DNA from: Adenophora triphylla var. japonica
Lineage: Eukaryota > Streptophyta > Magnoliopsida > Asterales > Campanulaceae
Reading direction: 5' to 3'
Assembly: GCA_022495995.1 (NCBI GenBank)
Contig: JAFEMH010000987.1
Span: forward strand, 1 to 64,000
DNA: 64,000 nt
The notes beneath the pieces were generated by a model that saw nothing but the letters and a program-made list of their open reading frames with translations, made no database searches and had not been told where the DNA came from. The translations under genes were made by a program, and so were the position numbers. Numbering within the stretch: position 1 is the first letter of the stretch; every line of letters starts with the position of its first letter. Below, one piece after another: positions 11,661-22,142 of this stretch.

Positions 11661-13377
11661 CATCCCAAAGGAGAAAAGCTTTTATTTTCAAAACAAAAAT
11701 CGATACTCGGTATATAGGTGGAAACCACTTAACCTTCCTGTACACTCCCTGATGTGGGAGTTGGGATAACCGGCGGTTTAACAATCCCACGTACCAGTTA
11801 TCCCTTTTCGAAAAAAATTTTGAAAAAAAAGAAAAAAAAGAAAGCTTTTCCCTTTGAGCGGGTTAGACTCCCGTCGCTGATTTCATTAATCGTGCTTGCT
11901 TTCTTTACCTTGCATTGCATCATTTGCATCTTGGAATCTGTGCATACTTTGAACGGGAAACAACCCGAAAAATAGCAAAGGAGTGGAACCTGGAAAATTG
12001 ATCCATGCAGTCGTACGGCTCAATCCTCCTTGGATTCTCGACCAGGGCGACCTCGGTGGCAATTCCACCAGAAAAATCATGGTTAATCAGCAGCCCTAGC
12101 GGCTTGGGGCTACTCACCCATGACTCGACTGGGCTCCTTAAAATTTACGTGCTTACGTGCTGCATTTTTCCCGTCCCGAAAATCATTCCTTTAAAACACA
12201 TTTATGAAAATCTCTGTTTTAACTCAAAAAGGAACATTTTTAGGAGACCGCACACTACGCGCACCTGATATATCCTGTACACTTTGCACGCACGTCCTTC
12301 AAACCCGAGGGTGGTTCCAGCTGCAGTCACGGACAAATTTTTACGATGCACCCGGGCGCGCACGAAATCATCCCAACCTCCCCATGGCAGCCAGTGTCGA
12401 CCAATGCACAGTCCGTGTCACACGTTTCAAAAAACCGTGACTTTTTGGTAGGTTTTTGGTCTAGTCCGCGTCATATAGCCCAGTTCCATACCCTCGTAAA
12501 GGTCAAAGCCTTAGTTCATAACGGAAGAGGAACTCTGCCAAAATTCCGACAAGGAAAAATTGGGGAGATCTTGACTCCGACATTGACTTTGACCTTGACC
12601 TGCACGGAATGCGTAAGAGTCGAGACTGAGTCTTTGCCAACAAATCAAAAGATCTTTCGCTCAAGCGAAGTTCTGCCAAAATTTCGACAAGGAAAAATTG
12701 GCAAGATCTTGACCCGGCATTGACTTCGATTCTGACTCACGCCCGGCGTATGCAACGAAGTTCAATGTGACACTGTGTCATCCGGCTTTTGCCGCCCGAC
12801 CCATGCCTATTATCTTCTCGGACATTACCGAAAGTCAAAACGTCATTCGCTCAAGCGAAATTCTGCCAAAATTCTATCAAGGCAGAAAGACGAGACTTTC
12901 CCGGTATTGTCTTGACTATAATCCGCATCGCTCGTGCGTTGAAAGTTCCTATGACCCGCTAGACCCGTTAGGAGCGTTCTTTACTCTCGGTCGGTGGGAT
13001 CCGCGTGCCCTATAGGACCCTCGCCCGGGGCTGTCCACCCTGGGAGGTCGAAATACTGGTGGAATACGAGGGGCTTATAGACGTAGTGACGGAACCCACT
13101 GATCCAGGATCTAGAGTAGTTGCGAAAAAGAAGGGCAAATCCCCTTTTCCAACCAAATAGATATTAATAAAAGACACTGTTTTAAGTAAACTGGAAGATT
13201 CTAATTTGCATATTGCCTGAGCCTTCAGCCTAAACACCTACCCCGAGTCTAAACCTTTCCTATCCCTTTCCCGCAACGAGAAAGAAGTGGGTGAGAACAC
13301 CGGGTCAACGACTTGTTAGCGCAGAATTCTCAGACAGTTCGCCAGAATCCTCAGTTTGGTCAGTCCAAAGAGTCAGA
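11661..13377 (+). other. element B leader
   Basis: This is an untranslated leader of about 1.7 kb. It includes the block conserved with A and E (12194-12500). It also has three imperfect direct repeats (about 12535-12590, 12655-12725 and 12845-12890) built on TTCTGCCAAAATT. Two of these are preceded by the inverted repeat TTCGCTCAAGCGAA. Open frames here are not conserved in A or E and I do not treat them as genes. Confidence 0.6.
12194..12500 (+). other. conserved leader block (B copy)
   Basis: This aligns by eye with 28213-28500 (A) and 60262-60560 (E). Shared landmarks are ATGAAAATCTCT, a GACCGCACACTAC-like stretch, a run ending GCACGTCCTT, GTGTCACAC and GGTTTTTGGTCTAGTCCG. The micro-ORF that starts at ATGAAAATC in A and E is not closed in B. 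Confidence 0.65.
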
Positions 13378-15410
13378 ATGTCCGATTCAATAGAGAACAG
13401 CACTGGTTTGGGTAACCAGATGACTAGGGAAGAAGAGCTAGCCTTAGCCCTAGAAAATAGCCGTAAGGCCCATGAGGAACAGCAGGCCATGCTCATTGAT
13501 GCGCTACGCCGTCACGGGGTCCAGATAGTGGTAGAGCCTAATGGTTCCTTGGTTATGGTAGCAGATGAAACTCCAGAAGTAACCATCTCAGCCCCCCTAG
13601 CCTATAACCAGTGCCCTCCTCCATCCACATATGATCCTTTGCCAAAGACTGTCCCTTTTCAGCCTTTTCCAGTATCCCAAGCCATCAGGGTCCCGACACC
13701 CTCTCCCCCTCAGATAAGACCCAGCTTTGTTCCCTACCAACAGAGAACAAACGCCACAGCTATCCCTGCAACGCAGCCTCTGCACTACCCTTTGGGATTC
13801 GCTCCCTCTCCCCAGTATGGGCCGTCTCAGACAACTTCCAGGCCCCCAGAATCAATCAAGTGACCTTTTCAACTCCCCGCCCGCCACGCCAGATATTCCA
13901 CCCCCAACCTTGCCAATAGGATCCCACGAGGCTCCTTTTTCCTACTTCTCGCAACTACGAGCCTAATGCCTCGGGTCGGCCTGTGGAAACACAGACTGTG
14001 CCAAGTCTACACCTACTTCCCTTCCAAAGACCCCCAAGCCATAGTACCCGGCTACCACTATGTCACCCACAGCCCCGCCACTCAAATCCGACAAGCCTGT
14101 TTCGTAATCGAAACCGTCCCCGACCCCAACATGACTTAGTTGATGGAACAAGTTAAGTCCATACAAGAGAAGTTCGGAGAACTCGAATACCAAAAAGGCG
14201 GCATACCGGACATCGACCCCGAAAAATTGTCCCTCTTCCTCCAAAATTACGAATGCCAGAAATTGAAAAGTTCAACGGCACCGATTGTCCCCGGACTCAT
14301 ATTGAAAGCTACCTTCTTGCCATGAGAGCCAAGGATTGTACACATCAACAAATGGCCGACCATTTTCAGCTGTCATTAAAGGGTTCAGCTCTTAGATGGT
14401 TCCTGCATGTAAAACCAGAGGCCCGAGCCACCTGGGACCAAATTAAGGAAGCATTTCTGGAGAAGTATAAGGCTAACTTGAATTGGGAAACCAGCAGGAA
14501 TGACCTACAAGGCACTCTACAGCGCCCAGATGAGCCAGTAAGTGAATTTTACAGGAGATGGAATTGGAAGCTTAGTGAAATGATGACTCCACTGAATGAA
14601 GAGGAACAGATGGAGATCTTCCAATCTTGCTTAACGCCTCAACTAAGAGTCCAAATTGGCAATTACTATTATCCTGACCTTCGGGCAATGGTAAACGCGG
14701 GTACCAAGTTTGAGAATGCCTTCAACATGGCCCCGGCCACAGGATCAGCCAGCTCTTATCGCTACAAAGCACCAGTGTCAAACGCCCCGGCTGCCACTAT
14801 AAAGGGAAAAGAAACGGTCGGCGCTGTCAATTACATCCAGAATGAGAAAGTGGGACAGAATTCAAGCCAAGTAGCTGCAAAGCCAAGACCTCGCTCCTCT
14901 ACCGCAGAAGATTTCGGAATGCCACTAGAGAAGGTCTTTGACGGTTTGGTAGCCGAAGGACTCATCAGACCTCTGGAAAACTGGAAACCCAAAAACCCTA
15001 GTGTCAGAATGGATGAAACCAAGCATTGTCGCTTTCACAAATATCATGGGCATAACACCAATGATTGCACCTACCTGAAGTTCCTGATCTCTCGCCTAAT
15101 TGAAGAAGGCAAGCTGGAACCACCTCGGGGTCCTAATGTGGTCAAGAACCCTCTTCCTGCTAACAATCAGGTCAACATGATCGAGTTCGGGGAGACGAAT
15201 GCAGTCAACTTTGGAAATCCGGAGATCATAGACATTCTGAAATTCAATGTTCCTTATGTTGAATTACAAGGAAAGTGGAAAGATTTAATTAATGCCGCCG
15301 CCATGGAAGGACAGTTTGGGCCCATAGTCGGAACTGATTTTGTTAATGTTGTCAGAGCTCGGCCTCTTTTCTATGATATCGAACCAGTAACCATGGTCAA
15401 GATTACGTAA
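13378..15410 (+). pseudogene. element B gag (capsid and zinc finger), frameshifted
   Basis: This is the structural polyprotein. The N-terminal part starts at ATG 13378 (MSDSIENSTG) and is a coiled-coil-like, then proline-rich segment to a stop at 13861-13863. Coding sense then continues through other frames (14140-14280). The capsid region is open from 14253 to 15410: MPEIEKFNGTDCPRTHIES, then the retrotransposon-gag core with ALRWF, YRRW and LTPQLRVQI. A zinc-finger-like CRFHKYHGHNTNDC lies near 15025-15070. At least two frameshifts separate N-terminus and capsid. Element A has the related N-terminal part but not the capsid, so this is the only capsid-bearing gag among the Tat elements in the window. 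Confidence 0.82.
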
Positions 15411-15830
15411 GAAAGGCTCACTTATGAAGACTGCGAGTTTGAAGTGAAACAAGCCATGTTAATGAAAGTTTCTTCAGAGCCCTTCATCACCCATAATGAG
15501 CATAATGTATTTGTAATGGCTCTTACTGCTCCCGAGGATCAGCCCCAGCCCCCTGTTTGGGAAAAGATGGAAAGAAGGTTGAACCAAATTTAAGACTTTT
15601 GGGATGAAGAAAGCCGTATCTCGATGCCGAAAGCACAACCGGTCCTACCGCCCCCGAGGTACAGCAGAGATAAAGTTAAGTTCGTAAAGGAGATTCCGCT
15701 GTATCGGCCAGGTATTCCCCATGGAAATGATGTCAACAAAGGCTATTATGATCCACAGGATGCACACCAAAAGGGAACGCCGACAAAATTGCTACTCCCT
15801 GTGGCAACAAAGAAGAAGGAGTGAGACCCG
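15411..15830 (+). pseudogene. element B gag-pol junction segment
   Basis: Coding sense continues after the TAA at 15408-15410 (TYEDCEFEVKQAMLMK, then PVWEKMERRLNQI, another stop, then 15624-15824). It is hydrophilic and contains no aspartic-protease motif. I do not recognise a domain. In A the protease lies between gag and reverse transcriptase; here that stretch seems to be missing. Confidence 0.5.
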
Positions 15831-15899
15831 GTCCAACCCTTGTCAAATACCCTCGAGTCAATAAGTAGTGTAGGGTCCAGGTCAAGTAGTGTCCATACG

Positions 15900-17130
15900 C
15901 CGAGTCAGAATCTTTGAATTCCAAATTCCTTCCGAGTCATTCGAAGGCCTCACGCCCGAGGACTATCAAAATGTAATCGATGTCATCTTTCCCCTTTTTT
16001 GAATGAAATGACAGATCTTTCGAGTATCCTCTTATTGCCAACTTAACAAATGATAAATTAACTCAAAACTTAACAACAAGCTAATAATGAATCATTTGAA
16101 CAAGATGCAAACACACTAAATGAACAATACATTAAGGAAATCTTTAAGCGTATTTCGTAAAAGAGGAAAACCGGGCCCAAGCCGCCGAGGAGGTTTTGAC
16201 AAGTGTGAACTTGGATACTATCGAGGAACCTAAAGAGACACAGATCGGAAACTTCTTCCAGTGGTTGAACGGGACAGACCGATCGATCCGCTCGAGAATA
16301 CGTCGACGTGTTTGCATGGTTATATAGGGATATGTCGGGGCTAGACAGCTCAATAGTAGAGCACGTAATCCCTCTAGCACCGCATGCTAAGCCAAGAAAT
16401 GTAAATTGAGAAAGATCAAGCCAGAGTGGTCTCTACAGTCAAAGAAGAGATTGAGAAACTACGCGGGTAGGATTCATCGTAGTCATCGAATATCCGACAT
16501 GGTTATCCAATATTGTGACCGTCACCAAGGCCAATGGGAAGGTGCGCCGCCGTGTGGATTTTCGAGATCCGAACAAGGCCAAACCCCAAGGACGATTACC
16601 CTTTGCCAAACATAGACATCCCGGTGGACTCCATCGCCAACTACGAAGTCAAATCCTTCGTTGATGGCTTTCTGGCAGCTACAACTGCATCAAGATAGCC
16701 GAGGAAGACCAAGAAAAGATGTACCTTCACCACACCGCTGGGAACTTATCGTTATACAAAGGATGCCATTTGGGCTTAAGAACGCCGGGGCTACTTACCA
16801 AAGGGCAGCGACCGCGCTTTTTCATGACATGATCCACAAGGAGATTGAGGTCTATGTAGACAACATGATAATCCACTCCAAAGGCGAGGATGGGCAGCAC
16901 TTTGTTGACCTGCGGATGTTCTTTGAGAGGCTGAGACAACATTCCATGAGACTAAACCCTGCCAAATGCACCTTCGGAGTGACAAGGGGAAAAGTGCTCG
17001 GGTATATGGTCACGGAGCGAGGTATTGAAGTTGAACCCCAAAAGATCAAAACCATTATGGATATGAGGCCACCTCGAACCTGCATGTAAGTCAAGAGCTT
17101 TATGGGAAAACTGCAAGACATCGCCGTTTG
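15900..17130 (+). pseudogene. element B reverse transcriptase, multi-frame
   Basis: This is a degraded reverse transcriptase. The upstream linker (LTPEDYQ-like, EQDANTLNEQYIKEIF) is similar to 37255-37450 in A. Fragments of the VKEEIEK and VTVTKANGK blocks appear in shifting frames at 16380-16560. From 16661 to 17089 one frame is readable: MPFGLKNAGATYQRA, then EVYVDNMIIHSKG with the second catalytic aspartate replaced (YVDN), then the thumb (MRLNPAKCTFG, VLGYMVTERGIEV). The YVDN change alone would be expected to inactivate the enzyme. It is followed by a stop near 17087. Confidence 0.85.
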
Positions 17131-18330
17131 GCCAATCGCTGACCACTATGTGCGAGCCCATCTTCAAGCTCATGAAGAAGAACGTAGACACGTATGGACC
17201 GAAGAATGCCAGGATGCTTTTGACCGCATTAAGGCATACTTGGTACATCCTCCAATGATATGCCCCCACATAGACGTAAAACCTCTTCTCGCTCTATCTC
17301 GGTGTCACCGATACGGCAGCTTGGGGCTATGCTTGCTCGTGAAAAGAAAGACTCTCGGGTAGAGAATGCCATTTACTTTGTCACCCGAAGGCTGCCAGGA
17401 AGTGAGCTCAATTACTCAAATGTGAAAAGACCCGTGCAGGATCGTCCAGGTAGTCGGCAAGTTGAAGCATTATATGCAAGCCCACCCTGTGAATTTGGTC
17501 TCAAAAATGGACCCCATCAAATACATCTTTGATAAGCCTTCCCTCTCGATGCGTCTAGCAAAGTGGTCCTTCTTCTTAGCAGAGTACGACATCAACTATG
17601 TGACCAGAAAGGCCATCAAGGGTCAAGCATTGTTAGATCACCTGGCAAACTTCCCCAGTAATGAGGACGGAGGGCCTGAACCCCAATTCCCGGATGAAGG
17701 GATCTTTGCAGTTGAGCCCGAAAACCGATGGCAATTATTCTTTGATGGAGCCGCTAACAAAAGAGGAAACGGCATCGGGATGCTGCTGGTCGATCCGAAA
17801 GATGAGCACAGCCAATAGCCCTCAAGTTGAACTTCCCTGCCACGAACAATGTCGCCGAGTACGAAGCCTGCATTGCTGGTTTGGAAGCTGCCTTAGAAAG
17901 GAATGTCAAGGAGCTCGAAGTTTACGGAGACTCAGCCCTGATCATCAACCAGGTTTCCAACAAATGGAAGACTGTGGACCCTAATCTGCAGCGGTATCAT
18001 GCCCATATGGAGGAGTTGGATCGGACAGCTCGGAAGTGACCTTCCACTACTTGCCAAGGGAAAAGAACAGATTCGCAGATGCCCTAGCTACTCTAGCCTC
18101 ATTGGTAGAGATCCCCGAGGGAAAAGCCATAAAACACTTCAGAGTGGGGAGAAGAGAAGCCCCACCTTCCTTCGTGAAGTAGACACTGGGACCCGAGCCT
18201 ATAAAGGAACCCCGGTACAATCAAATTTACCAGTTCCTCAAAGATGGAGAGTCACTTTCAAAGACGAAGAAGGTAGACCGAAAGAAGGTGTCGTAGCCAA
18301 GAGCTTGCAAGCCTTGAAAAGGTTGGCCTC
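17131..18330 (+). pseudogene. element B RNase H plus archaeal-type RNase H, multi-frame
   Basis: The connection and RNase H domain are readable in pieces (ECQDAFDRIKAYLVHPPMICP; IKYIFDKPSLSMRLAKWSFF). A second RNase H follows from about 17725: RWQLFFDGAANKRGNGIG (first aspartate), then AEYEACIAGLEAAL (glutamate) and VYGDSALIINQ (aspartate), ending at a stop at 18037-18039. An extra archaeal-type RNase H after the ordinary one is characteristic of the Tat lineage. Stops and frameshifts are seen near 17360, 17400, 17818 and 18037. Confidence 0.85.
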
Positions 18331-19484
18331 CCATTATGTCATTCTAGGAGGCAACCCGTACAAGAAGCGATACCAAGGACCACTCCTCTTGTGCGTCACT
18401 CAAGAAAAGGCCAAAGAGTTGATGATCAAGTCCACAATGGTTCCCGCGGTCCTCATATGAATGCCAGAGCCCCGATGCAAGTGATCCTCGTAATGGGTTA
18501 CTACCGGATTTCCATGGAAACAGATCGTGTCCAAGACGTCCGAGCATGCGATAAGTGCCAGCGGTTTGCCAACCTCAACCATCTCCCGCCTCATGACCTG
18601 TCTTGCATGACGACTCCTTGGCCGTTTGCGACTTGGGGTATTGACGTGATAGGGAAAATAGCCCCGGCAGGAAGCAATGGGCACGAATTTGTGCTAGTAG
18701 CCATCGACTACTTTACCAAGTAGGTAGAGGCCAAGTCCTACAAGATCCTCACTTCCAAGAAGGTTGCCCTGTTCATCAAAGAAAACATAATGTGCAGATA
18801 TGGGGTGCCCAACGAGATCATTTCCGATAATGGGTCGCACTTTGAAGGGGACTGCGATAGGTTGCTGTCAGGATTCAGAATCACTCGCCACAAGTCGTCT
18901 CCGTACAGACCTCAGACTAATGGAGCCGTGGAAGCTGCGAATAAGACGCTCGAACGGATCATCCGGAAAATGGCCACCCGTGGTCGTGATTGGCCCGAAA
19001 AGCCGCACTTGGCACTGCAGGGCTGCGCGTAACGTCTCGGAATGCCGGCTACGGAGAAACTCCTTTTGCCCTAACCTACGGGATGGAAGCAGTGTTACCA
19101 GTGGAGTTGGAAATCCCGTCATTAAGGGTCCTCCTGGAAAACAGTGTCAATGAAGTAGAATGGTTGCGCAGCCGGCATGATGAGTTGGCTTTGCGTGATG
19201 AAAGAAGGCTGAAAGCCATGGAACACACCCGAGCCTACCAGAGGCAGATGGCCAGAGCGTTTGACAAAAAGGTTAAGGCCAGAGACATCAAAGAGGGTGA
19301 CTTAGTGTTAAATGTGAAGCCCCCTACCAGAGACAACCCCCTGGGAAAATGGGAACCCGTTTGGATCGGTCCTTATGTGGTGCAGAAGATACTATTGGGA
19401 GGAGCCATGAAGCTTGCAGACCTGGACGGCAATCCCTTTGTCTACCTGGTCAACGGTGATAAGCTCAGAAGATACTATGTCTAA
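18331..19484 (+). pseudogene. element B integrase, broken
   Basis: The integrase is readable as CDKCQRFANLNHLPPHDL (zinc-finger cysteines), WGIDVIGKI (first acidic residue), a TAG at 18721-18723, then IISDNGSHFEGDCDRL (second aspartate) and RPQTNGAVEAANKTLERII (glutamate). A frameshift near 19025 leads into the C-terminal part ending KLRRYYV at a TAA (19482-19484). The order and motifs match A's integrase at 45700-46770. Confidence 0.87.
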
Positions 19485-19563
19485 AAAAAAATAATAATAA
19501 TAATAATACTAAAAAAAAATTAAAAATAAACAAAAATCTTAGTGCAAAAAGAGTAATACCCAG

Positions 19564-19596
19564 CTAGGCTGAAAACCCCAAAAAAGGGTGGTCTAG
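19564..19596 (+). other. conserved hairpin after integrase, B copy 1
   Basis: CTAGGCT (19564-19570) can pair with GGTCTAG (19590-19596) using G-U pairs. An inner C-run/G-run stem is closed by an A-rich loop. Confidence 0.55.
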
Positions 19597-19656
19597 GCAA
19601 AAGACAGGGTTGCACATAAAAAAAAGAAATCTTAGTGCAAAAAGAGTAATGTCCAG

Positions 19657-19688
19657 CTAGGCTGAAAACCCTAAAAAGGGCGGTCTAG
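19657..19688 (+). other. conserved hairpin after integrase, B copy 2
   Basis: The same stem as copy 1 (19657-19663 with 19682-19688) lies in a second copy of the surrounding block of about 90 bp. Confidence 0.55.
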
Positions 19689-19696
19689 GCAAAAAA

Positions 19697-20103
19697 CAGG
19701 GCTGCACATAAAAAATATAGTTCACCAGAATGAACTACGAAGACCTGAGCCCCTTAATCTTTCTTGTAAAAGGGGAACGTAGGCAGCCATATATGGTTCG
19801 GTCTAAACAATAAAAAAGGGACAATCAAGCTTCCATGAAGTGCGTCCTAAAAAATAAAGGGTATTTCAGTTTTCATAAAACGGGTCCCAATCAATAAGAC
19901 ATTCGAATTTCCATGAAATGTGTCTTGATTAATTTCTAAGATAATATTTCTTGTTCATTACAAGTTGAAAACTTCTTGATGAGTTCAAGCACGGTCTACT
20001 CTTGACTCTGCTAACCTGCTACAAAGATCTAAAATACAAAAAATGCCTAAATAAACTAATGTGTTTGCAAAATGGCAGTAAGGGAATCCTAAGAAAAGAT
20101 CTG
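19697..20103. other. element B spacer between pol and antisense genes
   Basis: It contains a block shared with A (GAACTACGAAGACCTGAGCC and GGGAACGTAGGCAGCC near 19727-19790; A has it at about 46934-46980) and repeats of a CCATGAA(G/A)TG(C/T)GTC motif at 19832-19925. Polyadenylation of both converging transcripts would be expected in this stretch; no specific site is claimed. Confidence 0.5.
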
Positions 20104-21610
20104 TCAGTCGTCATTCGCTGAGTCTTCTTTGGTCTTCTTCCCTTTACCTCGACCCCGTCGAGTTTTCTTTCTCTTCTTCTCTATAAGGTCGGTATCCCTC
20201 ATCCCGATCTCCGGTATCCTCACTGAAGCCTCCACCAAACCCGTGTCAATAAGTGCCTTCTCTACACGAGCACGAGTCCGCACTTCCTCCCTCTGAGTCT
20301 CAGTCAAAGGAGCGACCTCGGATAATCTCTTGTATCGAGCCTCCATATCCCTGATCAGGTCACCCGACTGGTTATGGCGACTCGCCTTAGCCTCAGTCTC
20401 CCTTAGAGTCCTACTCGAGTCACAGTCGGCCCCCAAGAAAGCCTGGCGTCTCTCCCCCAGAGTGACCTGAGTCGCTCCCATTTCCCTCTCGTACCAGTCC
20501 AAGTAGACAGTGGTCAAGATGGTGCTCTTCCTGCTCCTGAAGATAGCCCTGGGTGGGAAAGCAGTGTATGTCCAAGCCCTCGAGAAGAAGGAGAAGCTGG
20601 CTGGATCTCTCATATCCAATGGCATCACCTCCATGGTCCGGATGTCCTCCCAATCGCTCAATGGCTCCTGTAATGCCCCGAACTGCCTGGATACCAAGCA
20701 AGGAATGTAGAAGGATGACCAGCAGAACCCTGGAACCCTCACAGCATAAGACTCCTAAAATATCCTCTTGGTCTGCAATATCCAGTGAGGTATCCACCAA
20801 CGGATGTCCGAAGTGGATAGCCTAGCCATCATCAGCTCCCAGCTACCCTGGTCCTGCTGCCTCGGTGCACCTCTCCGAGAAATCACCCAAGGACACTGAG
20901 TCGGCAAAGCCCCTGGCAAAGCCCCGAGCCTCTCCTGCAGCCATAGAGTCAGCAAAGCTGGACTCCCAGACCTCATGAAATGGTCTCCCCTAGCCATCCT
21001 GTCAATGCCATGCAATGTCTCTCCCAAAACCAGTGGGACAATGTCCTTCCCAGCCCTGCAGTCTCTGACCATGTCCAAGAGACCACCATGACAGATCCCC
21101 ACGGACTCAGCGGTGAACAAAGCAGAAAATATGCAGAGAATGAAGGCATCCATAGCCACCGTGGTCGCAGCCATAGCCGGAGACCCAAACCTGCCCGGGA
21201 TATCAGAAAGGTCAATCCTGTCCGGGGCTATCATCATCCCCTCAGCCTCTCCCAGAGAAATCTGCAGAAAAGATGCAATTAAGCTTTACCGCCACCGGCA
21301 CGTCTCCGATCAGTGGAATAGATATAGCCTCAATTTCTGGACCCCCAATCAAGTGTCGGAAGTCTTCATGCGTTGGGACAATCTCGTTGTAAGAAAAGCA
21401 GTAGACGTGTCTCCGGACGTCCCAAAACCTTGCTGCAGCTCTCAAAAGGTCCCAATCGGGCGGGAGATCCCTCAAATGCCATAAAGACTTGATCTTGAAG
21501 GAAGAATTAAGCAGTCCCTTGTGAAATTGGAAGTTTTGCTTCACCCAAGATTGGAGATCGGACAGAAAACGGTCTCGCTTCCCCCTTTGCAATCTGACGG
21601 GCTTCTCCAT
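20104..21610 (-). pseudogene. element B antisense gene 1, DUF7745-like
   Basis: This is an antisense gene homologous by eye to 47220-48725 in A. The likely start is ATG 21610 (MEKPVRLQRG), chosen because the protein aligns with A from here and the promoter boxes lie 140-180 bp upstream. Conserved blocks are KSLWHLRDLPPDWDLLRAA, FWDVRRHVYCFSYNEIVPT, a GGPEIE stretch, GICHGGLLDMVRDCRAGKD, SSFYIPCLVSRQFG and LDWYEREMG, with a basic tail (KKRKKTRRGRGKGKK). Lesions are a frameshift near 21265 and an in-frame TAG at about 20757. The basic tail suggests a nuclear protein. The function of this family is unknown. The gene converges with the plus-strand pol. Confidence 0.75.
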
Positions 21611-21721
21611 TACAAAATGACCAAAGATGATGTCTTTAAGTCCAAAATGTGCTCTGGGAACAATTGGGACGAGTCTAAGTTGAAAATGAAATGAAATGGC
21701 CAAGCCTTGCTTTTATTCAGA

Positions 21722-21788
21722 AAATAACCAGTTCAGACAGAACTGTGAGCCGCACGGCTTCATTTGCCCTCAGGACCAAACCGCACGG
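21722..21788 (-). promoter_or_regulatory. CG boxes and TATA-like box of B antisense gene 1
   Basis: CCGCACGG occurs at 21750-21757 and 21781-21788, each followed on the plus strand by (C/T)TCATTTGCC. On the minus strand an AT-rich TATA-like string (TTATTTT, about 21722-21728) is about 21 bp downstream. The ATG is 140-180 bp from the boxes. Confidence 0.55.
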
Positions 21789-22142
21789 CCTCATTTGCCA
21801 TCTGCAGAAAAAAAATCTGCAGCAACCAAAGTTGCTGCCCAAGGGAGTTTTCACCCCACTTTCTCAACCAAGACCTGTACAAAAACATGTCCAGAAGTCA
21901 TTCAAGCATTTATATATCATCATAAATCATTTTGGCCCCGTTTCAGCCCCAATTCCACGCAAAAAAACTGCCCCGAGGCTCAGATAATATGCAAATTTAA
22001 AAAAGCATAAATTAGAAAAGTAAATAAAACATTACTACAATGTCTTCGCCCCATCGGCGCCCAAATAAAGCAAAAAATAAACAAAGTGTGCATAAATCTT
22101 GTCCATTGTTTGTTTTGTTCCTAAATCCACTCTAGAGACCTC

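Noticed and set aside
12204..12723. Open frames in the leader of B
   Set aside because: They cover the conserved leader block but are not open in A or E, so conservation is at the nucleotide level.
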